Source: Ascidia mentula (lineage: Eukaryota; Chordata; Ascidiacea; Phlebobranchia; Ascidiidae). Taken from it: a stretch of 64,000 bases of DNA. Position 1 is the first letter of the stretch; every line of letters begins with the position of its first letter. Below the pieces are notes generated by a model. That model was given only the letters and a program-made list of their open reading frames with translations, searched no databases and was not told the DNA's origin. This document shows positions 1 through 12,380 of the stretch, in pieces. The stretch covers positions 8,370,001 to 8,434,000 of the forward strand of contig OX387198.1 in assembly GCA_947561715.1 (NCBI GenBank), written 5' to 3'. The translations under genes and the position numbers were made by a program.

Positions 1-977
1 ATGAAATTTCTGTTGCGAATCAGCGCCGGCTTGCAACCAGTAGACCAACAAGAAAAAAAGAGTAAACCCGCTGCATAACTTTGCTAACCTTTTGCAATTC
101 CTGGTCAATCGCATTTCTGCCATAAGAATACCAAAATCCTTTTATTTTCAAAATCAAACTATTATATTGATGGCACCGCAGACTGTTAAGCTCTTGAGAC
201 TGGGTGTTGTCAGTTGTACGCGAGGCCTTTTGACTTCACCGTTCCGTTTCAATGGCATTTAATGTCTTTTTGTTATGCTTGTGCCCTTAGTAGACCGCAT
301 GGTGGCCGCGGTTTCTGACTGACATGATACTTTTCCAACGCAAGACTATACATTAAGCTGCATGGCAGACAAAACGTAGTAACAAATAAAGTACGTTAAT
401 TTATGCCAGAAGAGCATAACTGTTTACATTGTTGTATGCCAGGCTGCAAAAGTAGCACAATATGATAAACCCTTGTACCTTGGTCTAAAGCAAAAAAAAT
501 GGCGAGCCCTGCGTTTTTAAAGGATATATGTGTCAATCAGCGTTGGTGACGGCCAACGTTGGAAACAACCCGGTGACGGTGATTAACGATATAACAAACA
601 AAAGTCGCAAACACACATAAATTTCCAGTCCAGAAACTGTCAAACAATCATCCAAATTACGATGCTTTATTTTAAAACAGCACCGCTAGACGGTTGTCAG
701 GCTTTCAGCAGTCGTCATGACACTGATCAATCAGTGCGTCACAAGTATTTATGGACGCATTACCAGTCGAGCACATCAATAGAAACAACACATTAGTGCG
801 AGGGAATATCGTGGAGTAGATCGAGAGAAATAAAATTATAAATAAAGAAATGAACAACTCGTTTGCAGCGAGGTTTAAGCACGTCTCATGTATGTCACAC
901 AAACGGCATAATTTCACACTTTGAAATGACGCTTTCGTAATGTCCTCAAAGGAAAATTTGACAAAGCTCAAGGTATT
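1..977. other. 3' flank of the GT31 gene, no further gene seen
   Basis: No convincing coding exon was seen. The 88-codon minus-strand reading frame ending near 705 has no recognisable domain. A minus-strand AATAAA (plus TTTATT at 666-671) lies about 310 bp beyond the stop codon of the glycosyltransferase gene and is a plausible poly(A) signal for it. Confidence 0.4.
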
Positions 978-2066
978 TTATGTTTCGGCACACGAACACA
1001 ACTGTTTGTGCTTAAACTTATTGTAGATTTTTTCCCACTCACGCTGCATGTAACCGCGTATGTTTTTGGAGCGCTTGCCACGGTAGCCGACGAAGTGTCT
1101 AGCCACGACCAGCTTCGGTTCCACCACCATGCTGCTGGGCATAAGGATCTTCTCTCGCAAGATGCCGGTGATCCAAACGTCATCTACTCGCATAGGCACA
1201 TAGCCGCTAGCCGCCTCCAGCAGCAGCCGAGCGACACCCACTGACGTGGTGTACATTCCGCCGAGGCAGGAGCGAGGGAAGGTACTCCATCGATACTCCT
1301 TCTCGGTTACAAACCACTTGCTTTTGTTGTTGCGAACGACCGGAGAATCGACGAGCATCTGGTATGTGCATATGATAGGAAAGCCATGAGGATTGTGAAC
1401 GTCATACTGGTTCACAAAATGAGACACTGTTTCTTGTAAGGCTCCGAGATCAATAAGGAAGTCGTCGTCGCCCGTAGTGTAGAGATAGTGGCCGGGTAGG
1501 TTTTCCGAAGCCCATCGCATTCCTGTTAGCGTTTTGATGGCGATATTTCTGTTAGGTTAATTTTTGTATTAAAGACAGATTATCCTGGTAAGGGCAAAGT
1601 GACATTGTTCGTAAGGCGCCGATGTCAATTACTTACAAAGCGAGTTAAATCATACATACTCTTGCTGATATAGTGTAGGTAAAGTATGAAGATATCTACT
1701 CCAGCGGTAATTGTTTTCATAATGTAATTCGGACAATGATTATTAATATAAAACCTGAACCTGCTTGATTTCCAGACCAGAGAACAAAATAGTTTTCAAC
1801 CATTTTAAAAACGTATACGAGGCATGAAAAGTTTTACTACCTGTAGTTATCGGGGCCGTCAAAGTTCAAAATATCTCTGTTTCTTTGACTTTCTTCCCCT
1901 AATAATTCGTGGACCCGTTTGCTGTCCGGTTTTCCGGTCACAAACACGACGCGCAGCAATCCGCCCTCAACGTAGCGCCATTTCCCCCACGTCCGACGAA
2001 TAAGTGAACGACGATAGAAATTGGAAGCAGTCGACTTGATAAACACCACCATTCCCCACGAGATAT
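978..2066 (-). CDS. GT31-family beta-1,3-glycosyltransferase, C-terminal two exons (5' incomplete)
   Basis: Two exons on the minus strand: 2066-1841 and 1548-978, with clean AG/GT borders and matching phase (phase 1 in, AG|A arginine codon across the junction). They give about 265 residues. The first exon holds the GT31 start-of-domain pattern RRSLIRRTWG, and the segment DNYRNIAIKTLTGMRW spans the junction. The second exon has the metal-binding DXD motif in TTGDDDFLID and the late acidic motif VDDVWITGIL, both as in beta-1,3-galactosyl- and N-acetylglucosaminyltransferases. Such enzymes are type II Golgi membrane proteins that add beta-1,3-linked sugars to glycoprotein or glycolipid chains. 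The N-terminal membrane anchor and any stem must lie in upstream exon(s) ending in phase 1, which I could not place between 2067 and 5700. The acceptor sugar and orthology within the family cannot be told from this. Stop codon at 980-978. Confidence 0.85.
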
Positions 2067-4483
2067 CTGCAGAGCACAAACACACATCTTATCATAATCA
2101 TGACTCAATGTTCAACCCAACTGAAAGCCAGTTTTTTTACATGTGTTGTTGCCGTCAAGGATTTTCAGCGTGTGGGTGACGTGTCAAAAAGCACTTTGTA
2201 ATTAAGTCGATGTCAAATTAACTCAGTCGTTATTGGATGGTCTATAAATCTAACTATAGCTGTTGTATAAAAGACCGATCAAGACACAACACAGCACATC
2301 ATAATTGTTCTAACTACTTCCTACTCTTATTGTGTTGGCATTCCAAGGTTTCGCACTCAAGTCGGAACGGCAAGATTGGCTCCCGAAAGTATTTGACTTT
2401 GCGCCTCTCCTCTATGCGGGTATCGTTTTTGGGGCTCTTCGAAAGTTGCAGTCGTAAAGAACCACCGCTTGATGACATATGACGACTTTTTCTGTTAGGA
2501 TAATCGAACTGTCCGTTTCGCTATGTATAAGCGTGATACTAATATGGTTCCTTAACAGTCGCAGAATGTAACCTTCATTAGGCATTTTCGTGGTGGGATT
2601 CAGCCGGATAGCACCGGGTCGCACAAACCTGTTCTAAAGGAGTTTAATGACCTGAGCGAACCGGTTGCTAACAACCGTATGTGTAGGCCTATGTTGCACT
2701 TCGAGAAATGTATTCCCGCGGTTACTATGGCATGCTGGTAATAAGAGAAGCGGATGCTAAAATATGTGAATCCCACCACTGGGTACCAGACAGCACCATT
2801 AGCTTAAGATACGAAATTATTTGGTTGAAACAAAATGCTTCAGGTTGATGTCAGCTGGTATGGAAAAATAATAGAAAAATCGATTTTGCCTGCATAATGT
2901 AACATTTAGGTTTGTGCAAAATTACCACCATTCATTTGAACAATTTAACAGGACCGTATACCTTACGAATATTCAAGTTTGGCGGCGAGGTTGCGGCACG
3001 CTGATGCTGTGATGCATATTATACATTACTTACATTAATACTCGCCGCTGCTCACGCCTCCTTACTAAATTTATGTGAACAAGAATACATCCAACTGTTG
3101 CAACGATGCTGATGGATAACAGCATGAGGCGAAGTTCCATATTACAACAGCATGCCCACAGCGGCGATAGAAATTGTAACAAAAACTTTTCTTGTTTACT
3201 GAAACAATAAGCTGGCTTTTTTGGTTGTAATTCAACATTTAGCTGACAACAGGAAACTGGAATCTAAGCTATGCTCACCTTATTAAAGTTAATTAGCCAG
3301 TAAAGGACAACCAGTAATTGTAAACTCTAATGCTAAATAGTACATTCACTATAACGTTTAACCTGGTGGCGTAACGCAATATTATGCCTACTTCATGCGT
3401 GACGCCACAAGCTGTTTCCTATCTGACCACGCACTGCTTTTCTTTTCTGCAAACTAAACAGTATGAACAGAAAAGAAAACAGGGATATTTATATTGTGTC
3501 CGATAAACGATTTCAAAAGCAGCAACAACAAATTACCCATCGGTGCTACTGAATTAAATGCATTAATTGGCTTAAATGAATTAGAGTTGTGACGCAGTCA
3601 CATGCCTGCGAAATTAAAAGGAAATTACGTCCACCAAATGCGAGGTTTATTACGACTAAACTGCTTTTGTCCTCAGCATACACTTTGAGTGTGACAATTC
3701 ATTTCACCAATACAACATGGGTTAATTTCTTTAAAGGCGCAGTAAAATCAATCCTCACGAAAGAGTACTTCTCAACCTCGGGATTGTGTCACAACTCTAA
3801 GTCATTTAAGCTAATCAATTCATTAAGTTCCAAAGCACTGATATGAAAGAGTAGCCTACTTCTCAACCTCGAGAACTGGAATAAGTCCGCAAACACATTA
3901 CGATTTACAAGCTTATCATATATGAAGCTTGTTTGGTGCCATTTCTTTTGCAACGCGATCATACCTTCCTGTACCTTTCTAAACAAAATTACAATAGCAA
4001 AAAGCGATATATGCGTGGTATGTCTGGTTTGAATAATTGCACGCAGCAACGAGTCATATTACACCTGTGGAGAGTGTGGCAAACCAGCTACAGAAGAAAT
4101 AGCCAGAATATTGTACAGCGAAACTGTTGCAGCGCTAGGTGTAATTTTCCTATGATGACTTTTATTTAACTCCGACCAGAAAATGATGTGAAGCTTATTA
4201 ACAGCCAGTGCTGTAACTTTGATCGAACCACTTGTCATGTTCAGGGTCAAGAAGCGGGCGCGTGAAGCCGAAAATATTGTGAGTATCATTTACAGTTTCT
4301 TTAACTTCGTAAACAGCAGTCCTATGGCAGATATAACCGCTTACAACCACCGGCCCTGCACGTAAACGGGGACGGAACCTGGGTTTTGCTACGAACATGC
4401 GCATCCAAAGATAAATAAATTGATTAGTTTCATTCCGTTGCGGCTGTTGCTTCGAATCACTTTGTTTCTTAGCATGTGTTCTG
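2067..4483. other. Upstream region of the GT31 gene, no exon resolved
   Basis: AT-rich sequence that should contain the missing 5' exon(s) of the glycosyltransferase gene. A minus-strand reading frame at 2412-2624 is open but shows no recognisable membrane anchor, so it is not called. A 15-bp phrase (TACTTCTCAACCTCG) occurs twice about 90 bp apart, near 3766 and 3856. Nothing else was recognised. Confidence 0.35.
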
Positions 4484-5053
4484 TGTAACATACGTCACAG
4501 AAAACAGTGCTTGTATTGCGTAATGTCTTGCGTGTGTAACATACGTCACAAAGGCCAGCGCTTTGCACATGCAGTGCATAATCCCATACTGCGGCCCATA
4601 TGATAAATTCATCGAATGTTCTCGAGTATAGTGATTCATTCAACATCCTGTTTACCACATAAAATATTCTCCTATGCTTATGTCACATCACACCTATGTT
4701 CTTGTATTATATTACTTCAAGCGCCTCATGATATCACGTGACATTATTGACCAATCAGCTCTCATAATGGAGAGCGTTAAAGAGCCCAGTTTTTACCCGT
4801 AAATTCAGTCAAGTCAAGTCTAGTTTTCGCCATTCTATTTGCTGGCATCCTAACGACGTTGTATTGAAAGTTGTAATGTACCGTCGTAATGAAGAAGATA
4901 ACAGAAATGAATACAATTATTCGGGAAGAGATCTTGCTTGTGGGTGCTTTATAGAACGGGGCAGAAGCAGGTTTAACCATCAAAGAGACTCAATAACCGC
5001 CCAGGCCATCGAGACCCTGTTAAATATCTCTGAGACCCTTAGAGTTATTTACA
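4484..5053 (+). mobile_element. Solo-LTR-like element, copy 1 (570 bp)
   Basis: The element begins TGTAACATAC and ends GTTATTTACA, so it has TG...CA ends with a short terminal inverted repeat (TGTAA/TTACA). It is flanked by a perfect 4-bp duplication, TCTG at 4480-4483 and 5054-5057. A 51-bp tandem unit starts at 4484 and 4535; each copy has a CRE-like ACGTCA. Further in are an E-box CACGTG (4735-4740) and a CCAAT box (4751-4755), followed by GAGCGTTAAAGAGCCC. This promoter-like layout suggests a U3-R-U5 order read on the plus strand. There is no internal coding region, hence 'solo LTR'. A non-autonomous DNA transposon with 4-bp duplications is the alternative. It matches, inverted, the copy at 44838-45458 over both ends; the middle (about 4800-4960) is divergent. 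Confidence 0.75.
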
Positions 5054-5716
5054 TCTGCATAAAAAATAAATCGCATAAAATAGCCTGCTGAAGTGTAGTG
5101 AAAAGTCCCAAGACAGCTCTAATTACGTGAAATGCCGTGTTTTCTTTTAATTGGGCTATAAAGATATTCACACAAAGCATATTCTTTTTGACATTTAACA
5201 TAAAGAGGATTTATTTGCACTGAGGGAAATGTCAGAAATACTACAGGAGTTACAGCCTGTGTTACTCAGTGGTGACTGGCAGATTTGTTCTCGCTAAATA
5301 ATTATAAAAAAAATACTTCGTCACTGTATTAATTCTTTGTAGTTTTTAGTGTGGTGTTTCAACCTTAGGTTAAATAATTAACAGAGTTACACAAGTTTTC
5401 ATGTGAGCATCATTATTTTTGTCACCACGACCCGATCGGTGTGAAGTTTGAAGCCCAGTCAACCATGCGATTATTAATAGGTTATTTGTTTGATCAGACG
5501 TGGATTTTAATTGGGCCGGAGGTAGCCACATAGCGATATAGGGCTGCCGCAGAGTTGTGTTTATGAGCTGGAAGAACGTTTTTATAAGATGAGCACGTCT
5601 TGTTCCAAGTGTGAATGCTGCGGATAACATTGTCTTTGCTCGGTTGCATCTATTCAATATTTTGGTTTCACATTTGTTCGGTAAACTGAATTCCACAAAT
5701 TGACCACAGCTTCAAA
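5054..5716. other. 5' flank of the SLC38A10-like gene
   Basis: Non-coding stretch between the LTR-like element and the transporter start codon. It presumably carries the promoter and 5' UTR of that gene. No clear TATA box or other motif was recognised. Short minus-strand reading frames overlapping the start of the transporter are shadows. Confidence 0.35.
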
Positions 5717-8317
5717 ATGGAAGAGAACGCCCCAGGAATCGCAAACCTGGTAAACAGCATCATTGGCGTCAGTGTACTGGCAATGCCATATTGCATGAAG
5801 CAATGCGGTCTTATTCTTGGTCTTGGTCTGTTGTTGGGGGCCTCCTGGCTCACGTATGTATCATGCAGTATGCTTATAACATCTGCAGTTGTCAAGCGAA
5901 GACGCACCTACGAGTACTTAGCCTACTACACCGTCGGGCCTTCTGGAAAGTTTGCGGTGGAATTATGTATGATAGGACTGATGCTTGGGACATGTGTTGC
6001 ATTTTATGTAATTATAGGTGATTTGGCCACAGGCATTTTATCCAATTATGTTGAAGCACCCCAGCTTCAACTAAGAACATTTGTGTTGGTATTTTGTGGC
6101 CTGTGTATAGCCCTACCTCTTGGGTTAATGAAAAGTTTGGCTGCTTTGGGGTTTATTGGGTTCTTTTCCTTGGTTTTCTATTGTATCTTTGTGATTGTCA
6201 TGTTTGTGACATCAGTTTACAATGGTCTGCTTACATTCGAGTGGCTGTCAAAGATAGAACTGTTCAGACCAGCTGGCATATTTCAGAGTTTACCCATATT
6301 CAGTCTTGCGTATGCCTGTCAGTGCCAGCTTTTTGTGGTGTACGATTCCATGGAAGATGCATCAGTTATGAGAATGGAGTCCATTGTGTCCGGGGCACTT
6401 AAGATAGTAACATCTGTGTATTGTCTGGTTGCAATCTTTGGATATACAACCTTTTCGGACACTGTGCATGGTAATGTTTTGCAAAACTTACCACATACCT
6501 TTCTGTTGGAAGCCATTAAGTTTGGATTTGCCGGATCAGTGGTGATAGGTTTTCCTCTGATGATATTTCCATGTCGACAGAGTATATACACCTTGTTCTT
6601 CAAGCAACAGATGTCAGATGGCGTTCCATCAAAAACGTACATTGAGCCATTTACATTTAAAGTCATCACACTCTGCATTGTGTTGTCAACAATGACAGTG
6701 GCCATTTTTATACCTAATGTTGAAACAATACTTGGGATAACTGGCGCCACCATGGGTTCATTTATATGCTATATATTTCCTGCCATAATTTACTCCAAAG
6801 CTTATCAGAAAGCTGATGTTTTCATATCTCGGTTTGTATTGGCAGTTGGCTGCCTTTTACTGGTGGTCTGCACTTACCAAAATCTGACAGCACAGCCAGA
6901 CACAAAGCCAGACATTGTTAAACCAGATGTGATTAATGGTCACCAAGGCAATGGTGTAGAACAACATCAAGGTGTTGCTGCTAAACCAGACAATCCAATG
7001 CCAGATGTGAACCAGCTGCCACCCCTGCCCAAAGAGCAAAACATTGCTGAACCAGTTCGGGATGAGCATAGGCATGAACCTGCCAACCCTATTGAGCCAG
7101 TTTATGTTGACAAGCACGAATCAATAGAAGAGAAACCGGAGGAGAAACCACAGGATAATCTAAAAGATAGTCCAAAAGTAGAGCAACACAGAAATGAACC
7201 TGATCCTGTAGAGCCTGAAATCAAAGAAGCCCCTCCTGAAGGTGGTAAGAAAGACTCTGCAAGCCTCCCCAAGGAAGAGTCACAGGTCTCAGACAAGGAA
7301 GAGGAGGTTGCCGTACAAAAACCCCCAGTTGGCAACCAACCTGAAATTGCCAAAGAAGAGCCTGCCAAAGAAGAGCCTGCCAAAGATGAAGAAGAGCCAA
7401 AACAAAAGGATGGAGTTGGGGAGAAAAAGGAGGAGGAGCTTTTAAAGCAGATCAAAGAGCAGCAGGAGAAGCAGAAGGAGATTTTGCAGAAGCAAAATGA
7501 TCTTCTGTTGGCCTTGCAGGAACAACACAAAAAAGAACATGAGCAAGGTACTGAAAATGAGGAGAAAGAGAAGGACGATGATGTGGAAAAACCATCAAGC
7601 AAACTGCCATCAGAGAATAATGAAGAAAAGAAAGAAGATCTAGCAGTGGAAGAAGCCAAGCCAGTTGCCAGCGAGAACAATGAACAAAAACAACCTGCTG
7701 CTCCACTGGTTGAACTCCAAAAACAGGCTTTGGACAAGATTGATCAACCTGGAAACAACAAGGATCAAATCAAAGACACAATAGTTAAGAAAGAAGTAGA
7801 AGAAACAGAAGAGAAAAAGCAAGCTGAAATTCCTGAGCAGCCACAGCAACATGAAGTGAAGTCTGCAGTGGAGGTTTGAATAATATATTGACTACTCAAC
7901 AAATTATTATGGCAAACATTTTTGCTTACATTTGAGCTATTGAGACACAATAGTATACAAGTATGTCTAAAATGCTAATGAAATCTACATTCAAATGACC
8001 AAAAAAATTTGACAAAAGTTTTTTTATTATTGTGATAGGAACCAAAGGTAGTGGAAGAAGCGAAACCAGCCAAGGATGAACTAAAACCCAACTCTGTTGT
8101 TGCCCAAGAGCCTGAGAAACTGGGGCTAAACAATGTGGCCAAACGAAATGCTGATAATATTGAGGAAGATGAAAAAATTGTCCCTGGAGTGTCCAATGAG
8201 AACTCTGAAGATAACAAACTGGATGATCCAGAAGGTGGAGAGGAAATACCGCAACCAAGAGAGTTGAAATCGCTCTCTTCTTATGATGGAGGTAATATTA
8301 AGTTGTATTCTTCCTAA
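5717..8317 (+). CDS. SLC38A10: SLC38A10-like amino acid transporter with long charged tail
   Basis: Exons 5717-7873 and 8039-8317, joined in phase 0 across a 165-bp intron (811 aa). The start codon is followed at once by the SLC38/AAAP signature, residues 10-30: NIVNSIIGVSVLAMPYCMKQ. About 11 hydrophobic segments fill residues 10-400, with the family blocks MIGLMLGTCVAFYVIIGDL and IPNVETILGITGATMGS. From about residue 400 on the protein is a long Pro/Glu/Lys/Gln-rich tail with the HRHEP motif and a coiled-coil-like stretch (KQIKEQQEKQKEILQKQ, then EQHKKEHEQ), both of which I recognise from vertebrate SLC38A10. The family moves glutamine, glutamate, alanine and similar amino acids with sodium; this member acts in Golgi/ER-type membranes. 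The 3' end is uncertain: reading past a donor at 8292 ends at 8317, with AATAAA at 8548-8553; splicing to 8674 would end in Asn-Ser instead. Retention of the first intron would stop at 7879 (720 aa). Confidence 0.92.
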
Positions 8318-10029
8318 CATTGTTAAGATCAGTGTTTTTTAACTGGGTGAATGGCTCACACCAGCTTGAATGGAAATTTTGTTGGGGTGATTTAAAGGGA
8401 AGGAAATATTTTTCCTTTGACATCATGTCAAACATTTGTATTTATGAAATTTATCATTATTTTTGACTCGCCCAAAAAGTTTTTTGTGACCTTTGACATC
8501 ACCTCTAAAAATAAAATAGCGCTACAGTTTACCATTTTCAGTCTGAATAAATATTGCACAAACATAACATGCAACACTTAAATGAATGAATTTCCAAATA
8601 TAAGTAGGGATGAACTGGTGGACGTAGCATATAAAAACCACAACTTTTACAAAAATGATTTATTATTTTGTAGGAAATTCATGATGGTTCTGGTCTTTCT
8701 TGTGAAGTTCTCGTTACCTTGTTGGCATAGAGATTGTATTTGCTCACCTTCTACAGCTTCAAAATCAGTGCCCTATGCAATACATTGATTTTCACACATT
8801 ACGACCAGTTTCTAGCCATCATCCAACTCTGAAAGTGCAGTAATAAGCATACAGGACTAACTTAGTGACATGTATAACTCTGTCCAATTTGGTGCAGCAA
8901 TATTTGTGGAGGACAGCACTTTTGCATTGGCGTTGACAATCACATTGTGGGTTATTTTTACCTTGTGCCTTTTTTGTTCTTGCTGCTTGTTTTGTGACTA
9001 AATCAATTTAAACACAGTGCTGTGTGTTGTTGCAGCTCTTCAAATGTGTGTTCAGTTATTAGGCTGTATTACATAATGATCATACAAGTATATACCACTT
9101 CAACTTTAATACAAGTACCCACAGGACTACATTTAAATAAATACCAAATCTATCTTTCACTAAATACTACAAATATCATAACTTGCCTATAAGAAGGTAA
9201 AATATATTTGTAGTAAACAAATTACAAATAGTTTTTAAAGTTCAAAAAAGCGTTGTACATTATTCAAGTCGTTTCTGGATGTGTAATTATGCGAAGTTCT
9301 GTATTGTCTGTTACATGCTTGTTTTGTTGTTAGTTCTTCTGTTTGGTAAAATATTCTAAAGGAAAGGTTTTATGCGAAGGGTGGTTCAATGTTGGTCCTC
9401 AACTGAGTTTTAAATTTCCTCTATTGTTTGTATAAATGCTTTTTCTGCTTCATGCATTTTAAATTGATCTTTATTAGTGCAGTACAACCATGTGGTCAAT
9501 TATTTTCATTGTAACGCCCAAATATGACAAAGCAGATATAGCATCAAATTTGAAAAATCTGTAACACATTAAACATTTGTTTTTGCTTTCACAATGATCA
9601 ACTTTAGTTTTAAGTAAATATGCTTTCGTGACTTTCAGACAAGTTCTTTTCAGGGCACTTAAACATGGCAACTTTCTCTCCTGCTTTCACCACTGTTTAA
9701 AACTTATTTTCCTATCGGCGTGCTTGAAGCAGATTTTGCACCTATCGTATTCTAATGTTTTTCGTGGGAATAAATACTTCAACCAGTAAATTTGTTTATT
9801 TTTTGTTTGGTAAGTACTTGTAAAACACGTAGCCCAGCAATCGGGTATTCCAAATGAAGATATTTTTTGTGTGAAATACAAAACATGTGGTGGCCTGCGG
9901 TACGACCTGCCGACAAAACAACTCAACTGGTCGGGGAGAACGTGACGAATGGGGAGTCAGACTGTTTTGTTTACGCAGCGCGGCGCTGCGGGTCAACAGC
10001 TAAAACGATCTTCGCACCGCGTAATCATT
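8318..10029. other. Intergenic / possible 3' UTR, no gene seen
   Basis: AT-rich, no coding exon recognised apart from a possible tiny terminal exon of the transporter gene at 8674-8684. AATAAA at 8548-8553 could end the transporter transcript. The remainder, about 8700-10000, shows no supported feature. Confidence 0.4.
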
Positions 10030-10044
10030 TTTGACACGCCGTGT
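10030..10044 (+). promoter_or_regulatory. Shared motif TTTGACACGCCGTGT, copy 1
   Basis: A 15-bp sequence made of TTTG plus a palindrome, ACACG-C-CGTGT. It lies 115 bp upstream of the first small heat-shock gene's start codon, in the same orientation as the gene. The exact 15-mer recurs at 12457-12471 and 14188-14202, with a one-base variant at 13660-13674, all around the small heat-shock cluster. Function is inferred from position only. Confidence 0.55.
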
Positions 10045-10093
10045 GCACACGACAACATGTTGCGATCACGTAGTGGTGGCGCAAAATTGCCGG

Positions 10094-10111
10094 GAACGTT
10101 CGCGTACGTTC
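10094..10111 (+). promoter_or_regulatory. Gap-type heat shock element candidate
   Basis: GAA (10094-10096), TTC (10099-10101) and a second TTC (10109-10111) keep the 5-bp register with one pentamer skipped, as in gap-type HSF binding sites. It is about 50 bp before the ATG at 10160, which is very close; a later in-frame Met (10181 or 10193) would give a more usual 5' UTR. Confidence 0.45.
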
Positions 10112-10159
10112 TGCATGGTTTCATAAGCACTGGCTGGCTAAAACCAAAGCATAGTCTTA

Positions 10160-10753
10160 ATGGCTTGTGCAAATTTGGACATGGTCATCGTAATGGTTAC
10201 CCAAACAGGAGTCTTGATTGGACGTAGCAGTGATCGAAGGGATACGGCAGCATCCAGTTCGACCAGCGATTGGGACCCGATCACCCTGTTGGCAGTGGAC
10301 CCATGCGAATCTCTATTCGATGGTGTCCTGTTTGCGCAACTGCCGGATTTTCACGTTTTGGCTGATCGGATGGAAAAGAGACGAACTCGGACCCACGAAG
10401 TGCCACAAAACGGCGGGCGGGCCGATGGAGACCGCGATCGCAAATTTGAATTTCAGTTGCAGGGATTTGCTCCCGGAGACATCTCCATCAAAACCATCGG
10501 ATACAAGTTGGTGGTGGAAGCTCGGAAAGCGGAGGAGTGCGAGGAGGAGGGATCCAGATGTCACCAGGAGTACAGGAGGACTCTCCAGCTCCCGGAGGAT
10601 GTCGACGTGTCGAGACTGAAAGCATTTTTGGAAAACGGGGCCCTGAAAGTGTCGGTACCGCGTCTGGAGACATATCCTCCTCCTGGAGATGAGAAATCAA
10701 CCAACATCCCAGTCACTAGATGTGTTTCGGAAGAGCCAGACAACCCAGAATAA
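10160..10753 (+). CDS. Small heat-shock protein (alpha-crystallin family) 1
   Basis: Intronless 197-aa reading frame. An alpha-crystallin domain covers about residues 95-168: KFEFQLQGFAPGDISIKTIG at the start, then KLVVEAR, the LPEDVDVSRL block and NGALKVSVPR, the typical beta-strand 8/9 motif. A C-terminal I-x-V anchor, IPV, is at residues 183-185. The N-terminal region carries a WDPI motif (residues 38-41) like the WDPV of the neighbour at 12989-13510. Small HSPs form oligomers that hold unfolding proteins in the cytosol. The start may be at Met1, Met8 or Met12, since the first residues look non-essential. Upstream lie a motif shared with its neighbours and a heat shock element, so stress induction is likely. 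AATAAA sites occur near 10904. Confidence 0.95.
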   Translation: MACANLDMVIVMVTQTGVLIGRSSDRRDTAASSSTSDWDPITLLAVDPCESLFDGVLFAQLPDFHVLADRMEKRRTRTHEVPQNGGRADGDRDRKFEFQLQGFAPGDISIKTIGYKLVVEARKAEECEEEGSRCHQEYRRTLQLPEDVDVSRLKAFLENGALKVSVPRLETYPPPGDEKSTNIPVTRCVSEEPDNPE

Positions 10754-12380
10754 CCTGCCTCGTTTCGTATCTGTAATATATCTATATTGCTGAACATATT
10801 TTTGTGTCGTGGTACTTTTCGTTTGTTGCACGTCGGCCTCAATCAGCATTCTACTCAAGGTGTTTAATCAAGGTGTATTTTTCTAATCAACGCCCAAAAG
10901 TTCAAATAAACAAACATAAATAAACTGAACACAACAATCGGCATCTTCGTTATTTTGCAGCGAAGACTATGTAAGACATTGAACACGAAAGCATTAAATA
11001 CGATTGAATTTAGGTTGTACGATAATTTCAATGCATCATTTTTTCCGTTAAGCAGAGTTTATTCGAACAGCATTTCCAACGTTAAGTGACGTTTAATAAA
11101 CGTGTTTCTGTCAAACAAACAAATTTATACACACATAGTCTTCCAGATTTACGCTTACATCTAACAGAACCTGAGGTACAACGGCTATGCATGGTTCTTT
11201 GTGAAAACAAGGTGACGCACAGTTTAAATATTCCAGTTAAGAGGTTGTGTTATAAGCAAAACATGCAATATTAGGTTTTGCCAAAACATTTGCAATTAGA
11301 ATTGTTTGTAGGGCCTCCACCTACACAGTTGGCATTAATTTAGTTACCATTTTCCGGTATATAGGATATTGGACTTAAAAACAACAATGTGTAAATTAAG
11401 TATGTCGTAAATCCGTGTATATTTGCTATATGTTTTACTGAAAGCGCCTATAAGCCCACAGGTATTACTTTGTTTGGCTTTGCAACATGCAAAAATTAAG
11501 ATGAAGGATTTCGTTCATACAACGAAGCACTTTGTTTACTCGGCATATAAGTAATAATAAACAATATTGTCAAGATAACCTGCAGTTGCAGACATTTCTT
11601 ATAGGTCTCTTGTTCAAAAAGTGTGATAATTACTTGCCACAAGTTCAAATCAGCACGACCAAAAACCCACAAGTTTGTGGCATTATTAGCTGTTGATCCG
11701 TCACCGGTAACCGAAGTCCAATCTCCCGTAAATACAAAAGCTAGCACTGTACATGTTGTCCCTCAGAGCAAAATTTCCAAACTTTTTAGCTCCACTTGTT
11801 TTGTCAAGAGTTGTTTGAAAACCTCGCAGCACTACCGCAATTGTAGAGGAAGTACTTTGCGCTGCCAGCATATACCTCTTTCTACAGTATACATCTAAGT
11901 GTGCATTTTGGACCTAATTTTCAGTCCCGTGCAGTTCTATTTGACTGACAAAACTCGACATGAAGTCATACGATTGCTTAGTTACATATCAAAAGCATTA
12001 GCTCATTTTTAATGCCATACATAAGGGTTTTTTGGCTTTGCACCGGACACTCTACAAACAGCTTAGTTTTATAGAAAACCACCTCTTTACCACATGCAAT
12101 TAATCTTTAAACTTGTAGTGGTAAAATATAAATACGTCCCCAAAAGCCCACGCAACAAACAATCCAACGGTTTTTGCTTGAAGCAAAATGTTATGAGGCC
12201 AAGCAAAATGTTAACATGATACATTTAGATTAATAATTTCTTAACTGTCTTTACCGTATTAAAAAAATCAGTTTAGAAACATCTTTACTTTTGGTTTTAG
12301 ATGTTACACACACATTTGTTTTCCAAGCACGTCACAAATTTAAATAAGCCTCTCTTACACGATACGCGCAGTCTGTCACG
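10754..12380. other. Intergenic between small HSP genes 1 and 2, no gene seen
   Basis: 3' UTR of the first small HSP gene at the left, then AT-rich sequence. Short open frames (for example 11623-11898) have no recognisable domain. I looked for a fourth or broken small HSP and saw none. Confidence 0.4.

Noticed and set aside
968..1244. Open frames on both strands over the GT31 exon
   Set aside because: They overlap the glycosyltransferase exon in other frames and have no domain.
7102..7737. 211-codon minus-strand open frame, Ser/Cys/Phe-rich
   Set aside because: Shadow of the Glu/Lys-rich tail of the SLC38A10-like gene.
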